IMG/VR virus record: IMGVR_UViG_3300029448_004129
Coordinates: 1-35,056 of that record
Reading direction: 5' to 3' (one strand)
Length of the DNA stretch: 35,056 nucleotides
Source of the DNA: a virus
Part shown: positions 30,919-35,056 of the stretch, in pieces
How the letters are laid out: each line of letters opens with the position of its first letter
How positions within the stretch are numbered: position 1 is the first letter of the stretch
Program-made: the position numbers and the translations under genes
Notes under the pieces: model-generated
What the model was told of the DNA's origin: nothing
The model's database searches: none
The model's input: only the letters and a program-made list of their open reading frames with translations

Positions 30919-32559
30919 TTACCAACCTTTTTTCTGGACAACTGGTGACCAGGTCTGACCATATGGATCTTGGAATGTATCACCCTCTGGGTTGTCTATA
31001 CCATCATCTACAAATCCAAACGGTGCCATATCCTGTTCCATCATATGCGATTGTTCATCAACCAATCTTGCTCGTATGTCTTGGTCAGTTAATTCTTTGA
31101 AATAAGTCTGGTTGGATAACCAAGCGAACATCACCAAACACATAACCAAATCGTCTGTACTACCCTCTTCGGCCTCGTACTTTTCTTTCCCTTTTAATAT
31201 ATATGTTGACAGTTCCGCGATGATATCGAAGTCTTGGACGATGTACTTGTCGGTCTCTAACATTGTTTTCAAGTTTGAACACCCGATTTTCTTTGTTGCT
31301 TTTGTAGTACGCAACCCTAGTTGAGATTGTTTACCACTGAAACCTGTACCAGCAATCTGACCCGAACGACCTCTCTGGTTGACCATAATCATATTATCAT
31401 ACTCTAGGTCGAACTGTAGTGTATCTGCTACCTGACCACCAATATCATTTACCTCTACCAACACCTCTGCCATGTTATAACTCTTTGCAATCTTATGAAT
31501 GATTTGTGGAAACAACATTGGTCGTATCTCATTGTTACGATATTTCGCAACGGCCCTATACGGCATTCTCGTTGCGTCAGTAACTACAAAGGCACTATAA
31601 TCATTAACAGTACCACGGGCTACATCGACGGTTATTACGTACCTGTGACCCTTTCGTGGCATTTCGAATACATCTAAACCTGCGTTAGATTGTATCGGTG
31701 GTATGTGGGACATTGTTCTTAACTTGGCACTATTAATCAACGTATCAACACTACCCAAGAACTCACATTCAAACTCCGTTCTGAACTGTTGTTCACTTGT
31801 ATTCTTTATCGTCTCTGCTTTCCACTTCTCGTCTCTACCCGGTACCTCTGACCAATGAACCTCGATTGGCACATAACTATTTCTTTTATGTTGAGCATCA
31901 TTCCACAACTTGTAAAACATATTCATTCCATGTGGTGTTGATACAATCATAACCTTCGATGATTTACCAGAAGATATTGTAGGATAAACTGAACTGAAAA
32001 ATTGTTCAGCGATATTATTTGGTACGTAGGCGAACTCGTCCAAGAATATTACGTTATAAGAACCACCACGAACGGCACTTGATGAAGTTGCAGCCGCAAG
32101 TATTCTACTTCCGTTTTCTAATTCTAAACTACCTTTGTTCCAATTAATAACACCTTGTTGCAACCACTTTGGCAAATTTTCATATGCAAGTTGTAAACGA
32201 CCTAACAGGTCTCTCGCAATCGCAGCCTTGTTGGCAAGTATGGCGATATTTACATTCGCATTGAATATGGCATAGTGTAGTAGATAAGAAATAATCGTTG
32301 TTGACTTACCAGTCTGTCTGGGTAGTTTACATATACTAAAACGATTATGGTGAAAAGTATCTACCATCTCTTTCTGAAAGTTGTATAACTTAAATGGTTG
32401 TAGACCGTGATCCAACGTTACTATATTAATATAGTTAGATATGAAGTAAATAGGATTGTCCTGACAACGTAAAAATTCTTCTACTTGTTTTTTTGTGAAT
32501 TTAACTTTTTGGTTTGCCGCTTTGAGATTTGGATTACCTAGATAAGTTTTATTTTCCAT
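30919..32559 (-). CDS. 17: Terminase large subunit (T4 gp17)
   Basis: The 546-residue product (T4 gp17: 610) has Walker A-like RQTGKST (81-87) and Walker B VIFLDEFAY (170-178), with a coupling motif in VSTPHGMNMF. The RNase H-like nuclease domain has acidic ITVDVARGTVNDYSAFV, VEVNDIGGQVADTL and GSTDDLVMCLVMFAW. It pumps DNA into the prohead and cuts concatemers. The start overlaps gene 16 by 11 bases, as small-large terminase pairs often do. The end is 10 bases from the gene 18 late promoter. Confidence 0.98.
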   Translation of the reverse strand: MENKTYLGNPNLKAANQKVKFTKKQVEEFLRCQDNPIYFISNYINIVTLDHGLQPFKLYNFQKEMVDTFHHNRFSICKLPRQTGKSTTIISYLLHYAIFNANVNIAILANKAAIARDLLGRLQLAYENLPKWLQQGVINWNKGSLELENGSRILAAATSSSAVRGGSYNVIFLDEFAYVPNNIAEQFFSSVYPTISSGKSSKVMIVSTPHGMNMFYKLWNDAQHKRNSYVPIEVHWSEVPGRDEKWKAETIKNTSEQQFRTEFECEFLGSVDTLINSAKLRTMSHIPPIQSNAGLDVFEMPRKGHRYVITVDVARGTVNDYSAFVVTDATRMPYRAVAKYRNNEIRPMLFPQIIHKIAKSYNMAEVLVEVNDIGGQVADTLQFDLEYDNMIMVNQRGRSGQIAGTGFSGKQSQLGLRTTKATKKIGCSNLKTMLETDKYIVQDFDIIAELSTYILKGKEKYEAEEGSTDDLVMCLVMFAWLSNQTYFKELTDQDIRARLVDEQSHMMEQDMAPFGFVDDGIDNPEGDTFQDPYGQTWSPVVQKKGW

Positions 32560-32950
32560 TCTTCTTTATCAACTTTTGTAACTCAGCAGTTGACCCTACA
32601 AATAAATTATTTTCTACTTTGTTAGGTACCTTCTTCGTCTCTTCACCTAACTTCTTCATCTTCTCCTGTAGTTGCAAAAGTTTCTCTGTTACCTCACCAA
32701 CATTCTTAATCAGTTGTCCTGCTACTTCGTATGTTCGTGGGTGTTCAGTTTCTTTCGCAAGTGTAAGAATACCATCTATGGCGTCTTGCCCTCTCTCAAC
32801 TAAACTATACAAATTTTCCCTACTGTACTTGTAGTCATTTGTAATATCTTCGTCTTCCTTAGGACGTGGTATCACCTGTGTCGTTTTCTCAACTTCAACT
32901 TTAGGAGCAATATCTAAAATTTCGTTGAGTTTATCCTCAACTTTTTTCAT
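32549..32950 (-). CDS. 16: Terminase small subunit (T4 gp16)
   Basis: The 133-residue product (T4 gp16: 164) is mainly helical. It has YKYSRENLYSLVERGQDAIDGILTLAKETEHPRTYEVAGQLIKNV, the gp16 core, then a coiled coil with VTEKLLQLQEKMKKLGEETKK. It recognises concatemeric DNA and modulates gp17. The ATG overlaps the gene 15 stop (TAATG). Gene order 15-16-17 is that of T4. Confidence 0.94.
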   Translation of the reverse strand: MKKVEDKLNEILDIAPKVEVEKTTQVIPRPKEDEDITNDYKYSRENLYSLVERGQDAIDGILTLAKETEHPRTYEVAGQLIKNVGEVTEKLLQLQEKMKKLGEETKKVPNKVENNLFVGSTAELQKLIKKNGK

Positions 32951-33768
32951 TAGGAATCTTTATCTGTGCCAGACGCAGGATCATAAGTGTCGGCGTCTTG
33001 GAAGAAAGAGTGTGTCTCATTGAATCCAAAATTATCGTCAGCGTCTGCTGTCGTTGGATTAGGTGTAACAACTATTCTTTGTTCTCTCTTCGCCACATTT
33101 GTATTAGTATCTGTATATTGATCCACTTGTACTCTCTTAATAATTTTCTGACTTGTCACAGGTCCGTATAGATACATCTTCGCTGTGAAGTTTAGAGTGT
33201 ACATTATAACTCGTCTCTCAGTAAATGTGCCATCATAACTATCTTCATAAGATACATCATTTAAAACAATGGGTACGTCTCTTACGATTTCCATAGTTGG
33301 CATAACGTTTAATGAGATGGTGTAGTCTGGTTGAAACATTGGTAATATCTGTTCAACAATCTGTAATGCGTCTTCACTATTTTTTGCCATAGCGAATAAA
33401 CTGAAACCTACATTGTATGGTACAGGCATGTAACTATGTTGAAGTGACTTACTATCTGCCCCTTTTACTTTCTTAAACTTTTGTATTCTATTTAATTTTC
33501 TTGGTGCGTCATATTGAAGTGTCGTCATTTCAAAACCAATACGTGGTAATGTAAGTGCCGTGGTCTTTACATTCTCAGCAGTCCTTGAACTGTCTTGGTC
33601 TAGTCTTGTTAAAAATTTTTGTTTTGGTCCATACGCTAATGGCACCTTCATCTTTTGTATTGTTTTACCTGTTGAGTTTTTACGATAAACATATAGGTCG
33701 TTAAACAATGTGCCAAACGCAACAACTGTCTTTCGTATCAACTCATGGTACTGGGCATCCTTAAACAT
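32950..33768 (-). CDS. 15: Tail sheath terminator / tail completion protein (T4 gp15)
   Basis: The 272-residue product has the same length as T4 gp15. It starts MFKDAQYHELIRKTVVAFGTLFNDLYV and has MKVPLAYGPKQKFLTRLDQD, MPVPYNVGFSLFAMAKNSEDALQIVEQILPMFQPDYTISLNVMP and RRVIMYTLNFTAKMYLYGPV. gp15 caps the tail tube and sheath and joins the tail to the neck. The start overlaps the gene 14 stop by TAATG. Confidence 0.96.
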   Translation of the reverse strand: MFKDAQYHELIRKTVVAFGTLFNDLYVYRKNSTGKTIQKMKVPLAYGPKQKFLTRLDQDSSRTAENVKTTALTLPRIGFEMTTLQYDAPRKLNRIQKFKKVKGADSKSLQHSYMPVPYNVGFSLFAMAKNSEDALQIVEQILPMFQPDYTISLNVMPTMEIVRDVPIVLNDVSYEDSYDGTFTERRVIMYTLNFTAKMYLYGPVTSQKIIKRVQVDQYTDTNTNVAKREQRIVVTPNPTTADADDNFGFNETHSFFQDADTYDPASGTDKDS

Positions 33769-34637
33769 TATTTACTCCTCGGGTCTCCAAATGGGTTGTT
33801 CTCAGTAAAATCAAATATATCATTGTTAGGATCAAAATCATCTAACCCTGCTTCAGTATCGAAAGCGAGGTTATCACTATCAACCGCATCCGTAGCCATG
33901 TTATCTGTTAAACTATCTTCTAGTATTATATATTCAACATAACTTGGATCATCTTCGTAAAGTATATTATCTCCATCAACCTCATCAACTAGGTATTCAC
34001 CTGCTTCTGTTAATACCGCTTCGATATCGCCAGATAAATTTTCTGTTAGTAGTGAACCAGATGAAGTTGTGCCAGATTCCAAAGTGATTTGATTTTCCAT
34101 AACGTCCATTGTAACGGCGTCTAGTTTATCATCAATCTCTGCTAATCCAGTCTCAACACTTTCTGAACTGTAATCCCATGTAGAACATTTTAATTTAAAA
34201 ATAGGCAAGTCAGAAATCTGATACATTGGATCCTCGTCCTCAACGAAATCAACTTGCCAAAACTTTTTGAAAAGAGGCATGTATATAACATCACCCTCTC
34301 TTGGTCTATTAATTGTAAGTGTGTTTGATGGTTGGTCAACCAACAACTCGAAGGTACGTCTGCTGACTACGAAGGTCAACTCGTCTCTCATATCAAGTCC
34401 AAACTTGCCTATGAGATCACCTTGTCCTGCAAAACCATTTACGTCTTCAACGTACATTTCAATCATGTACTCGTCAGTAAATTTATCTGTAGTATTGCCT
34501 AGTACACCATCAGTATACAGATTTTCTCTCGGCATGTAATGAACATCATGCCCATAGATTTTTAATTGTTCTATGATTAAATCTTCGTAGAGATTTTTTT
34601 CTGCTCTGGTGCCATGTGCGAAGTATGTACTTCTCAT
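33768..34637 (-). CDS. 14: Neck protein (T4 gp14)
   Basis: The 289-residue product (T4 gp14: 256) starts MRSTYFAHGTRAEKNLYEDLIIEQLKIYGHDVHYMPRE and has TLTINRPREGDVIYMPLFKKFWQVDFVEDEDPMYQ, both typical of gp14. The C-terminal part has a variable acidic section (about 165-260). It closes the neck at the head-tail junction with gp13. Position next to gp15 follows T4. Confidence 0.95.
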   Translation of the reverse strand: MRSTYFAHGTRAEKNLYEDLIIEQLKIYGHDVHYMPRENLYTDGVLGNTTDKFTDEYMIEMYVEDVNGFAGQGDLIGKFGLDMRDELTFVVSRRTFELLVDQPSNTLTINRPREGDVIYMPLFKKFWQVDFVEDEDPMYQISDLPIFKLKCSTWDYSSESVETGLAEIDDKLDAVTMDVMENQITLESGTTSSGSLLTENLSGDIEAVLTEAGEYLVDEVDGDNILYEDDPSYVEYIILEDSLTDNMATDAVDSDNLAFDTEAGLDDFDPNNDIFDFTENNPFGDPRSK

Positions 34638-34638
34638 A

Positions 34639-35056
34639 TTAACCCATCATGTATTGCGGTGGTAACTCGTAAGATAATTGTATTTGTTCTTCTAACTTTG
34701 TTAATTCTTCCTGTGCCTGTGTGTATAGTTGTTCACCATTTAACTGAACACCACCCAACATAGCAACACCTTGAAACTTAATTAAGTTAGCACCCCATTG
34801 TCTTTTGACTAATTGTATGAGGTATTTTTTCAAAAAGATATCATCAAATATATCCGTAAAAGTTGAACCATCTAGTTTTCTGTAACATTCTATAACTATA
34901 AAGTCACCTGCGTCAACATCATTATCCCAATCCATATCAATATACAATCTGTTTTTGTGCATATTATATCTGACAGGTCTCTCACCAACAAGTATATGAT
35001 CTAACATATCTAAATGTCTCAACGTCATATCATAATGAATAATTGATGTAGATGAA
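34639..35056 (-). CDS. 13: Neck protein (T4 gp13), C-terminal part
   Basis: The frame is open to the window edge, so the N-terminus is missing. An internal Met at 35028 is unlikely to be the true start because codons continue upstream without a stop. The visible 138 residues include LDMLDHILVGERPVRYNMHKNRLYIDMDW, DFIVIECYRKLDGST and FLKKYLIQLVKRQWGANLIKFQGVAMLGGVQLNGEQLY, the gp13 C-terminal pattern. It ends one base before gp14. It joins portal and neck. Confidence 0.88.
   Translation of the reverse strand, partial: SSTSIIHYDMTLRHLDMLDHILVGERPVRYNMHKNRLYIDMDWDNDVDAGDFIVIECYRKLDGSTFTDIFDDIFLKKYLIQLVKRQWGANLIKFQGVAMLGGVQLNGEQLYTQAQEELTKLEEQIQLSYELPPQYMMG

Noticed and set aside
1-35056. CRISPR arrays, insertion sequences, tRNA genes, inteins or introns
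   Set aside because: No direct-repeat array, transposase, cloverleaf or interrupted core gene is visible; all T4-type core genes run at full length except those cut by the window edges.

Overview
This window is about 35 kb of an AT-rich, T4-like (contractile-tailed) bacteriophage genome. All 41 genes that I can support lie on the minus strand. They are tightly packed, often with ATGA or TAATG overlaps, so transcription runs from high to low coordinates. The T4 core order is intact: replisome, recombination, late sigma factor, then head, neck and tail genes. The accessory genes (small heat-shock protein, CobS-type AAA+ protein with a VWA partner, 2OG-Fe(II) oxygenase, DUF3310 protein, ribosomal protein bS21) are of the kind found in marine T4-like phages of cyanobacteria and SAR11-type bacteria. 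No photosynthesis gene is present. A marine alphaproteobacterial host (pelagiphage-like) is my inference and is not proven by this window.

Layout, in the direction of transcription. (1) 35056-22202, virion assembly: gp13 (partial), gp14, gp15, gp16, gp17, gp18, gp19, gp20, gp67-like and gp68-like core proteins, two paralogous unknown proteins, gp21 protease, gp22-like scaffold, gp23 capsid, then a strong terminator. (2) 22134-17823: a tail-tube-fold protein, UvsY, two sialyltransferase-like paralogues, UvsW and an LSm-like unknown. (3) 17668-13643: late sigma factor gp55, gp47, a 2OG-Fe(II) oxygenase and gp46. (4) 13603-11214: two related GT-A glycosyltransferases, the second a TET/JBP-associated-type enzyme. 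(5) 11090-7607: a metallopeptidase-motif/VWA protein and its CobS-like AAA+ partner, each behind a near-identical promoter. (6) 7531-6450: bS21, a small winged-helix-like protein and Hsp20. (7) 6387-1: DUF3310 protein, clamp gp45, clamp loader gp44/gp62, RegA, a small unknown, DNA polymerase gp43, an MBD4-like DNA glycosylase, and a partial gene with weak DUF4338 resemblance.

Regulation is unusually readable. Seven minus-strand host-type promoters (TTGACW, 17-18 bp, a -10 hexamer, often TGATATAAT) precede transcription units. T4-type late motifs (NATAAATAG and the variant CTAAATA) precede late genes. At four host-type promoters and two late motifs the start codon sits at the expected transcription start and has no Shine-Dalgarno sequence, which points to leaderless mRNAs. 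Genes inside operons have good Shine-Dalgarno sites. A perfect consensus promoter also faces the opposite way at 17763-17791, where no plus-strand gene exists.

The best candidates for undescribed biology are the possible DNA-base modification set (2OG oxygenase, two glycosyltransferases and an MBD4-like glycosylase), the CobS/VWA-peptidase pair with its cloned control module, and the systematic leaderless-promoter architecture.
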